64,000 nucleotides of DNA from Actinomycetes bacterium (GTDB lineage Bacteria; Actinomycetota; Actinomycetes; Actinomycetales; Microbacteriaceae), in contig JAEYZI010000079.1 of NCBI GenBank assembly GCA_023428065.1, forward strand, positions 12,416 to 76,415. Direction: 5' to 3'. This document shows positions 52,751 to 60,896 of the stretch, one piece after another. The position numbers and the translations under genes were made by a program. Position 1 is the stretch's first letter; each line of letters starts with the position of its first letter. Under the pieces are notes generated by a model that saw only the letters and a list, made by a program, of their open reading frames with translations, ran no database searches and was not told the DNA's origin.

Positions 52751-53715
52751 GAGCGTCCTCCCGGTTCGACGAGGGGCGGGGGCACGGGTGCCCCGGATGC
52801 CGTGCCGGCCTGCGCGTCGCCCGTCTCCGGCGGCGGCACCTGCTTCGGCACGAAGAAGGAGGCCGTGAGCGAGGCGGGCTCCGCGGTCGGCGCCGCGACG
52901 GGCGAGGCGCTCGGCTCCACGGGCGCGGCGACGGGCGGCACCTCCCGGCGCACGGCATCCGGCGCGGGCGCGCCCGCCACCTTGAGCTGCTCGCGTTCGA
53001 GCTGCTCGCGGAAGTCCTGCACGGGGATCGCCTGGGTCTGGTAGCCGCCCTGGCGCTCGTCGCGCACGACCTGGCCCGAGATGAGCTCGATGACGCGGCG
53101 CTTCATCGTGTCGACGATGCCCGAGTCGTGGGTGGCCATGAGCACGGTCGTGCCGTTCGCGTTGATCGTCGAGAGCAGCGTCATGATGCCCGCGCTCGTG
53201 GCAGGGTCGAGGTTGCCCGTGGGCTCGTCGGCGAGCAGGATCGCGGGCTTGTTGACGATGGCGCGTGCGATCGCGACGCGCTGCTGCTCGCCGCCCGAGA
53301 GCTCGTGGGGGAAGCGACCGGACTTGCCCGCGAGGCCCACCATCTTGAGCACGTCGGGCACTGCCTCCTGGATGAAGCCCTTCGACTTGCCGATCACCTG
53401 GAGCGTGAAGGCGACGTTGTCGAAGACGGTCTTCGCGGGCAGCAGGCGGAAGTCCTGGAAGACGACGCCGAGGTTGCGGCGGAAGTACGGCACCTTGCGG
53501 TTGGCGAGCGTCGTGAGGTCGTTGCCGAGCACGTGGAGCTTGCCGCGGCTCGGCTTCTCCTCCTTGAGGATGAGCCGCAGGAAGCTCGACTTGCCGGAGC
53601 CGGAGGCGCCGACGAGGAACACGAACTCGCCCTTCAACACCTCGAGGTCGACGTTGTTGAGGGCGGGACGCGTCGTGCCGGGATAGGTCTTGCTGACCTG
53701 GTCGAAACGGATCAT
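52747..53715 (-). CDS. ftsE: Cell division ATP-binding protein FtsE with long C-terminal tail
   Basis: 322-residue ABC ATPase. Residues 1-225 are standard FtsE: Walker [32 protein letters not shown], signature LSGGEQQR, Walker B ILLADEPTGNLDP, switch MATHD. After EQLEREQLKV about 85 further residues are Pro/Ala/Val-rich and low-complexity (VPPVAAPVEPSASPVAAP…). Typical FtsE is about 225-230 residues, so this tail is an addition, probably disordered. Extended FtsE proteins occur in some Microbacteriaceae. Translationally coupled to ftsX. Confidence 0.94.
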   Translation of the reverse strand: MIRFDQVSKTYPGTTRPALNNVDLEVLKGEFVFLVGASGSGKSSFLRLILKEEKPSRGKLHVLGNDLTTLANRKVPYFRRNLGVVFQDFRLLPAKTVFDNVAFTLQVIGKSKGFIQEAVPDVLKMVGLAGKSGRFPHELSGGEQQRVAIARAIVNKPAILLADEPTGNLDPATSAGIMTLLSTINANGTTVLMATHDSGIVDTMKRRVIELISGQVVRDERQGGYQTQAIPVQDFREQLEREQLKVAGAPAPDAVRREVPPVAAPVEPSASPVAAPTAEPASLTASFFVPKQVPPPETGDAQAGTASGAPVPPPLVEPGGRS

Positions 53716-53794
53716 GGCGCGCCCAGCCTAAGCACGGCGCCCACGCACCCGGGGCGCGACACTCCCCCGGCCCGCGAAGCGGTCGGCGGATGCC

Positions 53795-53824
53795 GCGGGG
53801 CGACGGTGCGATCGTCGCCCCCGC
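53795..53824 (-). terminator. Terminator of the surface protein gene
   Basis: GCGGGGCGACG (53795-53805) and CGTCGCCCCcGC (53813-53824) form an 11-bp stem with one bulged C and a 7-base loop, 27 bp after the stop codon on the minus strand. Confidence 0.5.
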
Positions 53825-53850
53825 GAGGTCGGGCGGGTGTCCGCAGCGAC

Positions 53851-55242
53851 TCAGCTGCTCGCGATCCGGCGGATGCCGAGGGCCGCGATCCCCGCTCCCG
53901 CGAGCAGACCCCCGAGCATCGCGAGTCCCGCGATGTCGAGCCCCGCACCCGATGCGGCGAGCCGTCCGGGGCCGTCTCCCGTCGGCACGGGACGGGGGGC
54001 GTCGGTGCCTCCACCGCCCGCGCCCCCCGCGCCGCCACCGGCGCCGCCGTCCCCGCCTCCCGCGGGAGCGGCGACGACACGGTAGTCGTAGGCGATCTCG
54101 GTGCGGTGTCCCGCGACGTCGACCGCGAAGAGGGTGAGCCGGTGATCGCCGAGCGTGCCCGTGGGCACGACTCCCGTGGGCGACTCGACGATGCCGCACG
54201 CGGCGACCCCCGAGGTGGCGTCGTCGCAGGCCGCGGCGATCGTCGCCGCCTCGCCCTGCCGGTAGCTGGGCGTCGCGAGCGTGCGGGGCGCGCCCGCGAC
54301 GCCGACGGTGGGGGCAACCGTGTCGAGGCGCACGCGGTGCGTCGTGCCGTCCGCGCGGTTGCCGTAGACGTCGATGGCCCAGTAGGAGACGTCGGTGACG
54401 CCGTCGACGTCGAGCACGAACGCGGCATCCTCCTCGTCGCGCGTGACGTCGCCGTTCGTCGAGACCGCGCCATCCGTCCACCAGTGGCGCGACGCGATGC
54501 CGGAGGCGTCGCTCGCGACGACCCCGATGCCGAGCGGCATCGCGTACCAGCCGCTCGCGGGCGCGGGCGCGATCATGAGCGAGACCTCGGGCGAGGTGAG
54601 GTCGGGCGCCACGAGGTAGCGGAACGTGCTCGTGGAGGTGAAGCCCGCGGCATCCTCCGCCGTCACCACGAGCTCGTGCTCGCCGAGCTCGTCGGTCGGC
54701 AGGGGTGCGCCGGGGGCGAGCGCCGCGGAGCACGAGACGACACCGGATGCGGCGTCGCTGCACGCGTAGTCGAAGGTCGGGCTCGACCCGCGCTCGACGA
54801 GCCGGGGCGTCGTGACCTCGATGAGCGGGGCGCTGCGGTCGAGCTGGAACACGAGCTCGTGCGGCTCCTCGACGTTGCCGGCGGCGTCCGTCGCCCACAC
54901 CGTGAGCACCGTGCGGCCCTCGGCCGAGATCGCGATGCTCGTGTCGGCGGTCGGGACCGTCACGGGCGCGGCGGCGCCGATCCGGTACGTGATCGAGGCG
55001 ACCCCCGAGCCCGTGTCCTCGGCGGTGATGCGGGCGGGCACCGAGGCGCTCGTGTACCAACCCGAGGCGGGGGGCGCGCCGCGGTGCACGGTCGAGACGG
55101 GGGCGGTCGTGTCGTCGCCAGGCTCGGCGGATGCGGCGATCGGGACGAGCACGGCGCTCGCGACGATGCCGCACGCCGCGGCGCTCGCGGCGAAGGCGAT
55201 GCGCCCGTTGCGGGCGCGGAGGTGCGTGGAGGGATTCGTCAT
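53851..55242 (-). CDS. Secreted Ig-like repeat surface protein with LAASG sorting-like signal
   Basis: 463-residue exported protein. Signal peptide (residues 1-40, cleavage after ASAEP-like region); three to four bacterial Ig-like/OmpL47-type repeats, each with a SGWY-T/A element, D-T/A-GSGVAS or DASGIAS and DAAGN/D-VAGH loops; paired cysteines in YACSDAASGVVSCS and AACDDATSGVAACG. A Gly/Ala-rich linker precedes LAASG, a hydrophobic helix and RRIASS, which together look like a class E sortase sorting signal with Ser for Thr. Function unknown; adhesion or matrix binding is possible. Confidence 0.75.
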   Translation of the reverse strand: MTNPSTHLRARNGRIAFAASAAACGIVASAVLVPIAASAEPGDDTTAPVSTVHRGAPPASGWYTSASVPARITAEDTGSGVASITYRIGAAAPVTVPTADTSIAISAEGRTVLTVWATDAAGNVEEPHELVFQLDRSAPLIEVTTPRLVERGSSPTFDYACSDAASGVVSCSAALAPGAPLPTDELGEHELVVTAEDAAGFTSTSTFRYLVAPDLTSPEVSLMIAPAPASGWYAMPLGIGVVASDASGIASRHWWTDGAVSTNGDVTRDEEDAAFVLDVDGVTDVSYWAIDVYGNRADGTTHRVRLDTVAPTVGVAGAPRTLATPSYRQGEAATIAAACDDATSGVAACGIVESPTGVVPTGTLGDHRLTLFAVDVAGHRTEIAYDYRVVAAPAGGGDGGAGGGAGGAGGGGTDAPRPVPTGDGPGRLAASGAGLDIAGLAMLGGLLAGAGIAALGIRRIASS

Positions 55243-55299
55243 GTCCCCGACGCTAGGAACCGGGCCGGTCCCGTCGGCAGGGGGCCGCGTCCCCTTTCA

Positions 55300-55318
55300 C
55301 GTCCCGCCTCGCGGGACG
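55300..55318 (-). terminator. Possible terminator downstream of prfB
   Basis: Perfect 7-bp stem CGTCCCG / CGGGACG with loop CCTCG, 25 bp after the prfB stop on the minus strand. Confidence 0.4.
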
Positions 55319-55342
55319 CCGCCCGGGTCGCGGGTCCCGGTG

Positions 55343-56452
55343 TCAGTCCTCGTCGTGCGCCGACTTGCGCCAGCGGATGCCGGCCGCGATGAACCCGTCG
55401 AGGTCGCCGTCGAAGACGGTCGCGGGGTTGCCCGACTCGTAGCCCGTGCGCAGGTCCTTCACCAGCTGCTGGCCGTAGAGGAAGTAGGAGCGCATCTGGT
55501 CGCCCCAGCTCGCGGTGATGACACCCGCGAGCTCCTTCTTCTTGGCGGCCTCCTCCTCCTTCTTGAGCAGCAGGAGGCGGGTCTGCAGCACGCGCATGGC
55601 GGCCGCGCGGTTCTGGATCTGCGACTTCTCGTTCTGCATCGACACGACGATGCCGGTGGGCAGGTGGGTGATGCGCACGGCCGAGTCGGTCGTGTTGACG
55701 CTCTGGCCGCCGGGGCCGGAGGAACGGAACACGTCGACGCGGATGTCGCCCTCGGGAATGTCGACCTCCTGCGCCTCCTCCATGACGGGGATCACCTCGA
55801 CCGCGGCGAAGGAGGTCTGGCGCTTGTCGGCCGAGCCGAAGGGGCTGATGCGCGCGAGCCGGTGCGTGCCCGCCTCGACGGAGAGCGTGCCGTAGGCGTA
55901 GGGGGCGTCGACCTCGAAGGTGGCCGACTTGATGCCCGCGCCCTCCGCATAGGAGGTGTCCATGACCTTGACGGGGTAGCCGTGCCGCTCCGCCCAGCGC
56001 AGGTACATGCGCAGCAGCATCTCGGCGAAGTCGGTCGCGTCGTCGCCACCCGCACCCGAGCGGATCGTGACGACGGCCGAGCGGGGGTCGTACTCCCCGT
56101 CGAGGAGCGTCTGCACCTCGAGGTCGCCGATGGCCTTCTGCAGCGAGGTGTACTCGGCCTCCGCCTCGGCGGCGGCATCCGCGTCGTCCATCTCGCGCGC
56201 GAGCTCGACGAGCACGTCGAGGTCGTCGAGTCGGCGCTGCACGGCGGTCACGCGTGTGAGCTCGGCCTGGCGGTGGCTGAGCGTGCTCGTCACCTTCTGC
56301 GCGCTCTCCGGGTCGTCCCACAGGTCGGGCGCGCCGGCCTTCTCGGAGAGCTCGGCGATCTCCTTCTCGAGCCGCTCCACCCCCACGACCGCGCGGATGT
56401 CGTCGAAGGTGCTGCGGAGGGCGGCGAGCTGGCCGGGGAGATCATCGAGCAT
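55343..56452 (-). CDS. prfB: Peptide chain release factor 2
   Basis: 369-residue RF2, which terminates at UGA and UAA. The codon-recognition motif SPF is at residues 203-205 and the catalytic GGQ at 248-250. The coding frame is continuous with no in-frame UGA near codon 25, so the programmed +1 frameshift of many bacteria is absent, as is general in actinobacteria. Usually found upstream of ftsE; here the surface-protein gene is inserted between them. Confidence 0.96.
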   Translation of the reverse strand: MLDDLPGQLAALRSTFDDIRAVVGVERLEKEIAELSEKAGAPDLWDDPESAQKVTSTLSHRQAELTRVTAVQRRLDDLDVLVELAREMDDADAAAEAEAEYTSLQKAIGDLEVQTLLDGEYDPRSAVVTIRSGAGGDDATDFAEMLLRMYLRWAERHGYPVKVMDTSYAEGAGIKSATFEVDAPYAYGTLSVEAGTHRLARISPFGSADKRQTSFAAVEVIPVMEEAQEVDIPEGDIRVDVFRSSGPGGQSVNTTDSAVRITHLPTGIVVSMQNEKSQIQNRAAAMRVLQTRLLLLKKEEEAAKKKELAGVITASWGDQMRSYFLYGQQLVKDLRTGYESGNPATVFDGDLDGFIAAGIRWRKSAHDED

Positions 56453-56474
56453 GGCCTCCCCAGCCTAGCGACCG

Positions 56475-57032
56475 TCACTCGAACAGCAGCACCTCCGCGT
56501 GGCCGACGAGCACGGAGGTGATGCGATCGCCCGTGACGCCGAGGATCACGACGAGCTGGTCGGACGAGGCCATCATCGAGATGACGTCGTCGGGAACGTA
56601 GTCGGCGTAGTAGGGGCTCTTCCGCACCTCGTCGAGGTATGCCTCGTCGAGCGGCGCGCTCCATCCGCTCGACGAGCCCGTGTAGGCGAGCAGCTCGCCG
56701 GTGGCGTCGGCGGCGCTCAGCTCGCCGCAGCACTCCGACGAGGCGAGGATGTAGGTGACCGGGTCGTCCATGAACGGGCCGATCGCGGCCGGGTCGCCCG
56801 ACTCGACGCCCGCGACGATCGCGGCGCGCTCGGCGGCGTCGATGCTCGGCGGCTCGGTCGTGGGCGGTGCGCTCGGCTCCCCGCTCGCGCCCGCGTCCGC
56901 GGTCTCGGATGCCGTGGGCGTCGAGGTGGGCACGGGGGCGGGTGCCGAACACCCGACGAGGGCGAGCGCGGCGAGCAGGGCCGCGGCGAGGGCCGTGCGG
57001 GCGGAGCGGGCGGTGCGGGGCGAGGGGCTCAT
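56475..57032 (-). CDS. Putative lipoprotein of unknown function
   Basis: 185-residue predicted lipoprotein: signal peptide with lipobox LVGC (Cys28), a Pro/Thr/Ser-rich linker (about 30-60), then a globular domain of 120 residues beginning IDAAERAAIVAGVESGDPAAIGPFMDDPV, reminiscent of NTF2-like or DUF4440-type folds, though I do not recognise a family. Two adjacent cysteines (SSECCGEL) may form a disulfide or redox site. Lies 22 bp upstream of prfB. Confidence 0.65.
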   Translation of the reverse strand: MSPSPRTARSARTALAAALLAALALVGCSAPAPVPTSTPTASETADAGASGEPSAPPTTEPPSIDAAERAAIVAGVESGDPAAIGPFMDDPVTYILASSECCGELSAADATGELLAYTGSSSGWSAPLDEAYLDEVRKSPYYADYVPDDVISMMASSDQLVVILGVTGDRITSVLVGHAEVLLFE

Positions 57033-57136
57033 GGGGGTCCCTTCCGGGGGTCGGTCGGCGGAGGACGCTCTCGACGCCGCGCCGGCCCGGAGGCCGACCG
57101 CGGACGTGCTCAGCATCTCCGGCGCCGCTTCGCGGG

Positions 57137-57526
57137 TCAAGACTCCGAGGCGAAGGGCCACTCCCCGGCGTGCGGCGCACCGTCGAGGGGACGCAGTTCG
57201 GCGGGCATGGGCCACGCGAGCGCGTACGCCTCGAGGGGCACGTCGATCGCGCCGAAGTCGTCGCGCTTCACGCGGATGCCGCGCGGCGACACCTCGACGA
57301 TCCGCACCCGCAGCGGCGGATGCCCCGCGCGGTCGAGCAGGTAGGGGTCGGCGAGGTACCCGATGCCGAGCTCGTCGAGCAGCTCCTCCGCCGCGAGCCA
57401 GTCGAGAACACCCGCACGCTCGCGCCCCAGCAGGTCGACGGGCACGAAACCGTCGCCCTCGGGCCGCATCCACCCGACGCGCTCGCCGTCGGCGCGACGG
57501 TGCTCGATCCATCCGCTCGTATCCAC
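57137..57526 (-). CDS. Conserved hypothetical protein
   Basis: 129-residue soluble acidic protein, GTG start (MDTSGWIEHRRADGERVGWM). No signal peptide, membrane segment or catalytic motif is recognisable. A short β-rich segment LRVRIVEVSPRGIRVKRDDFGAIDVPLEAYAL could be an SH3-like or KOW-type barrel. It has the codon bias of a real gene and is the only long frame here; I recall similar proteins only from Microbacteriaceae. Confidence 0.6.
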   Translation of the reverse strand: MDTSGWIEHRRADGERVGWMRPEGDGFVPVDLLGRERAGVLDWLAAEELLDELGIGYLADPYLLDRAGHPPLRVRIVEVSPRGIRVKRDDFGAIDVPLEAYALAWPMPAELRPLDGAPHAGEWPFASES

Positions 57527-57597
57527 GGGCCCACGATAGGGGCCGCGCCGAGTCGACCGAAGACCGAGCGCGCGGCAGTCGCCGCGAACGCGTCCTG

Positions 57598-57978
57598 TTA
57601 CACGTCGAGCAGCGCCGTCATCATGATCGACACGCGGATGCCGGGCAGCTCCGGGCCCAGGCGCGCGACCGCGCGCGCCGGCGGCGAGCCTCCGAACACC
57701 TGCCCGTAGGCCTCGTTCATGCCCGCGAAGTCCGCCGGGTCGGCCAGCAGCACGGTCACGAGCGTGACGTCGTCGAAGCTCGCACCTCCCGCGGCGAGCA
57801 CGGCCTCGCAGTTGCGGAGCGACTGGAGGGTCTGCTCCTGGATCGTCTCGGGCAGGGTCCCGGTGCGGGCGTCGGCGCCCACCATCCCCGAGACCTGGAT
57901 CGTCGATCCGACGCGCACGCCCTGGCTGAACAGCGGAGAGCTCGGAGCGTCGTCCGTCGCGATGATCTGTCGCACCAT
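57598..57978 (-). CDS. RidA/YjgF-family protein
   Basis: 126-residue RidA-fold protein. N-terminal IIATDDAPSSPLFSQGVRVGSTIQVSG, QTLQSLRNCEAVLAAGGASFDDVTLVTVLL and PPARAVARLG (with the ligand-binding Arg) are characteristic. Classical RidA hydrolyses reactive enamines/imines from PLP enzymes; the ending GIRVSIMMTALL differs from the RidA consensus VEIE(AC), so it is probably a Rid2-7 paralogue with unknown substrate. ATG at 57978. Confidence 0.85.
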   Translation of the reverse strand: MVRQIIATDDAPSSPLFSQGVRVGSTIQVSGMVGADARTGTLPETIQEQTLQSLRNCEAVLAAGGASFDDVTLVTVLLADPADFAGMNEAYGQVFGGSPPARAVARLGPELPGIRVSIMMTALLDV

Positions 57979-58018
57979 GCCGCGGATGCTACGCCTGCCC
58001 ACCGTCAGTCGCGGCGCG

Positions 58019-58474
58019 TCACTCGAAAACCGAGCGCGCCGATGCGGTCGCCTCGACCCGGATGCCGTCGGGCACGAAGAGGGTGAGCACGGGCGGGCGC
58101 CACGTCGAGGCCATCGTGACCGTCGCGCTCACCCCGTCGACGGTCTCGGCGCGCACGATGGCGAGCTCGTCAAGGTCGGGCGCGGGGTTGCCCGCGAGGT
58201 AGTCGGCCACGGCGGATGCGACGCCCGCGTCGTCGAGCAGCGGCCGCGGCCCGTCGGGCGTGAGCCGCACCTCGGCGAGCTCGAACGACTCGGCGCCCAC
58301 GAGCGCGGCGCCGTCGGCGATCGTGAAGAGCCGCTTCTTCTCGAGGTAGAGCGACGTCGCGGCCGTCACGAGCAGCACGATGAGCAGGCCGAGGAAGCCG
58401 AAGAACGCGATGAGGGGCAGCGTCGAGCCGTCGTCGGCGGCGAGCGCCGCCCGTGCCCGCCTCGCCGCCCTCAC
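58019..58474 (-). CDS. TadG-like pilus assembly protein
   Basis: 151-residue protein with one N-terminal transmembrane helix (STLPLIAFFGFLGLLIVLLVTAATSLYL) preceded by a short basic segment, then YLEKKRLFTIADGAALVGAESF, the typical TadG/Rv3654c-like start. Minor pseudopilin of the Tad system. GTG start overlaps the preceding TadE-like gene by GTGA. Last gene of the tad transcript. Confidence 0.8.
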   Translation of the reverse strand: MRAARRARAALAADDGSTLPLIAFFGFLGLLIVLLVTAATSLYLEKKRLFTIADGAALVGAESFELAEVRLTPDGPRPLLDDAGVASAVADYLAGNPAPDLDELAIVRAETVDGVSATVTMASTWRPPVLTLFVPDGIRVEATASARSVFE

Positions 58475-58917
58475 GGCCCCGCCCGGAACCGCGACACCTG
58501 TTCGGTCGCGACGGCGCGCACCGGCACCGCGAGCGCGACGTCGAGCCCGAGCACGGGCGGCGCGAGCGGCAGCGGGACGACCGCGGCGAGCTCGAGGGTC
58601 ACGTAGCCGCGACGTTCGAGGCAATCGGCGGGGTGGGGTCGGCAGCTGATCGCGAGTTGCGCCCGGCTCGCGTCGACGCCGTAGTCGGCGAGGGTCACGC
58701 GGATGGCGCGCTCGGCCGCGGCACGGGCCTCGGCCTCGGTCGCCGCCTGCACGAAGACGCGGCTCGCCTGACGCGCCGCACCCTCGACGCCGAGCGAGCC
58801 CGCCTGCACCGACGACACCACGAGAACGAGGTAGACGAGCGGCACGAGCAGCAGCAGCCCCGCGGTGAGGAACTCGAGCGAGGCGGAGCCCGCGTCGCCG
58901 CCTGCGCGTGCCCGCAT
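58471..58917 (-). CDS. TadE-family pseudopilin 1
   Basis: 148-residue TadE-like protein. The GSASLEFLTAGLLLLVPLVYLVLVV segment is the class III signal/transmembrane region with the conserved Glu five residues into the helix, which TadV-type prepilin peptidase would use. The extracytoplasmic part has a cysteine pair (SCRPHPADC). Seven bases from the second TadE gene. Confidence 0.82.
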   Translation of the reverse strand: MRARAGGDAGSASLEFLTAGLLLLVPLVYLVLVVSSVQAGSLGVEGAARQASRVFVQAATEAEARAAAERAIRVTLADYGVDASRAQLAISCRPHPADCLERRGYVTLELAAVVPLPLAPPVLGLDVALAVPVRAVATEQVSRFRAGP

Positions 58918-58924
58918 CCGCCCG

Positions 58925-59317
58925 TCAGTCGAGCGTCTCGCGAGCCGCATGCCCCTCCACCTCCAGCGCGCGGTCGGGACCGAGCAGCCCGAGAAGCGGC
59001 AGCGTCGTGCGCACCGACACGATGACGGAGGGCGCGCCCATCCAGTCCCCCTCGCGCACGGAGACGTCGCTCGCGTAGCGCGGCCCGATCGCGGTCGCGA
59101 TGAGCTCGACCGTGCGGGGCACCGCATCCGCGGGCTCGTTGTCGGCGAGCGCCCCGTAGCGGGCGCCCTCGGCAGCGGCGTCGAGCGCGGTGTTGCGGAT
59201 GTGCAGGGCGAGTGCGAGCTGCACGACCGCGAGGGTGAGGAAGACGAGCAGCACGCCGACGAGGGTGAACTCGACGGGAGCCGAGCCGCGGTCGTCGCCG
59301 AGCTGCGGGCCCCGCAC
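58925..59317 (-). CDS. TadE-family pseudopilin 2
   Basis: 130-residue TadE-like protein: GSAPVEFTLVGVLLVFLTLAVVQLALALHIRN is the signal/transmembrane segment with the conserved Glu, followed by NTALDAAAEGARYGALA typical of TadE. GTG start 1 bp after the stop of the pilin-like gene. Confidence 0.85.
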   Translation of the reverse strand: MRGPQLGDDRGSAPVEFTLVGVLLVFLTLAVVQLALALHIRNTALDAAAEGARYGALADNEPADAVPRTVELIATAIGPRYASDVSVREGDWMGAPSVIVSVRTTLPLLGLLGPDRALEVEGHAARETLD

Positions 59318-59318
59318 G

Positions 59319-59483
59319 TCAGATCCCGGAGACCTTGTCGATCGCGTTCTGGAAGATGTCGGCGAGCGCGGGGCCCGCGAGGGCCCAGATGAGGATCACG
59401 AGGGCCGCCGTCATCAACGTGATGAGAACCCAGCCGGGCACGTCGCCGCGGTCGTCGCGAAGGCGATGCAGGAGTCGTCGCAT
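59319..59483 (-). CDS. Small pilin-like membrane protein (DUF4244/Flp-like)
   Basis: A 54-residue frame: basic start MRRLLHRLRDDRGDVPGW, one hydrophobic helix VLITLMTAALVILIWALAGPALA and a short DIFQNAIDKVSGI tail. Size, the position between tadC and the tadE genes, and the DDRGD-x-PGW motif match the DUF4244 family that replaces Flp pilin in many actinobacterial tad loci. It is probably the major pilin subunit. ATG at 59483, coupled to the following GTG. Confidence 0.78.
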   Translation of the reverse strand: MRRLLHRLRDDRGDVPGWVLITLMTAALVILIWALAGPALADIFQNAIDKVSGI

Positions 59484-59576
59484 GCCGACAGTGTGGGGCG
59501 GCGGCCGGCCGCTCGTCGGGAGTTCTCCACAACCCGGTCCGTGCGGCGACCGGGGTGGCGGGTGCAGGCTTGACGC

Positions 59577-59945
59577 ATGAGCGATCCGATCGACATGCGT
59601 TCGCTCGATGTGGAGTCACGCGCCGTGGAGACGCAGCGCATCATCCGCACCGGCACCGTCTGGCTCGCCGCCGCCCTCATCGCGCCGGCCGCGGGCCTCG
59701 CCCCGCTCCTCGCGAGCGGATGGCGCCCGGCCGACCTGCCGCCGCCCGCCCTCGTCGCCTTCTGGCTCGGCGCCGTCGCCGCCGGCCTCGGAACGGCGGG
59801 CCTCGTGTGGGCCGGGTGCCCCGTGCTCGGCTTCCCGCTCGCCGAGGCGCATCGGCAGAAGGTGTTCTGCATCCGGGTGGGCATCGCGCTCGACGTCTCC
59901 GGGATGGCGCTCGCGGGGCTCGCGATCCTGCTGAGCCCGGCGTGA
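59577..59945 (+). CDS. Small membrane protein of unknown function inside the tad locus
   Basis: 122-residue protein on the opposite strand to the tad genes. About three transmembrane segments (TVWLAAALIAPAAGLAPLL, ALVAFWLGAVAAGLGTAGLVW, IGIALDVSGMALAGLAILL) after a 25-residue hydrophilic start. No family recognised. It separates tadC from the pilin-like gene and is convergent with tadC, so it is presumably a separate transcript. Coding is supported by length and composition only. Confidence 0.55.
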   Translation: MSDPIDMRSLDVESRAVETQRIIRTGTVWLAAALIAPAAGLAPLLASGWRPADLPPPALVAFWLGAVAAGLGTAGLVWAGCPVLGFPLAEAHRQKVFCIRVGIALDVSGMALAGLAILLSPA

Positions 59946-59963
59946 GGCCCGGGCGGGCGACGC

Positions 59964-60896
59964 CTAGAACCCCAACTCGAGCACGAGGGTCGCGGGGAAG
60001 AGGGCGAAGACGACCGTCACGGGCAGGATGAGGAACACGAGCGGCACGAGCATCGCGACCTCCTTGCGTCCCGCCGATTCGAGCAGGTGCCGCTTGGCGT
60101 CCTCGCGCGCGTCCTGAGCCTGCGCACGGAGCACCTCGACGAGGGGACTGCCTCGGTCGAGCGCCGTCACGAGCTGCTCGACGGTGCGGCTGAGCGCGGG
60201 CGACTCGAGCGCGTCGGCGCACCGCTGCAGCGCCTCCGTGAGCGGCACGCCCACCTCGACTTCCGCCATGACGCGAGCGAGCTCACCCGCGAGATCGCCC
60301 GATCCCACACGGCCGACGCGACGCAGCGCATCACGCACCGTCTCTCCCGCCGAGAGCGCGAGGCTCAGGAACTCGAGCACCGTCGGCAGCTCATCGGCGA
60401 TGCGCCGCATCCGCGCCCGCGCGCGATGCCCGAGCAGTTGCTCGGGCAGGAGGAGCCCGGATGCGGCGGGGGCCACCGCGGCCGCGATCACGGGCGTGAG
60501 GGCGGTCGACCGCGCGAGCAGGAGCGCCGCGAGCACCCCCGCGACCGCCCCTCCCGCCGCCCAGAGAAGCTGACGCCCCCGGAACGCCGATACCCCGAGG
60601 CGAGAGCCCGCCTGCCGAAGGCGGCGCTCGACGGTCGCGTCGCCGCCGAGGAGCGCCGCGACGCCGCGGAGTACCCGCGCGACGAGGGGCGCGACGAGCT
60701 CGGCGATCACCGTGCCGGGCTCCCCCGACCGCCGGGCCCGGAGCTCGCGCGCATCCGCCGAGACGTCGAGCACGTACGGCGCGACCCGGTCGGCGAGGCG
60801 CCCGGCGCCGAGCGTCGGGAGCGCCGCGGCGAGGGTCCAGAGGCCGAGACCCAGCACGATGCCGAGACCGACGGCGGCCGAGATCAGCGGGCTCAC
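59964..60896 (-). CDS. tadC: Tad pilus inner-membrane protein TadC
   Basis: 310-residue type II secretion F-domain protein. Transmembrane segments at the start and near the end (VAMLVPLVFLILPVTVVFALFPATLV) flank the T2SF domain ELPTVLEFLSLALSAGETVRDALRRVG … RVMAEVEVGVPLTEAL. With TadB it forms the platform for pilus assembly. GTG start overlaps the tadB stop (GTGA). Confidence 0.88.
   Translation of the reverse strand: MSPLISAAVGLGIVLGLGLWTLAAALPTLGAGRLADRVAPYVLDVSADARELRARRSGEPGTVIAELVAPLVARVLRGVAALLGGDATVERRLRQAGSRLGVSAFRGRQLLWAAGGAVAGVLAALLLARSTALTPVIAAAVAPAASGLLLPEQLLGHRARARMRRIADELPTVLEFLSLALSAGETVRDALRRVGRVGSGDLAGELARVMAEVEVGVPLTEALQRCADALESPALSRTVEQLVTALDRGSPLVEVLRAQAQDAREDAKRHLLESAGRKEVAMLVPLVFLILPVTVVFALFPATLVLELGF

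Noticed and set aside
55343..56452. Possible programmed frameshift in prfB
   Set aside because: The RF2 frame is continuous from the ATG with the complete N-terminal domain and no early in-frame UGA.
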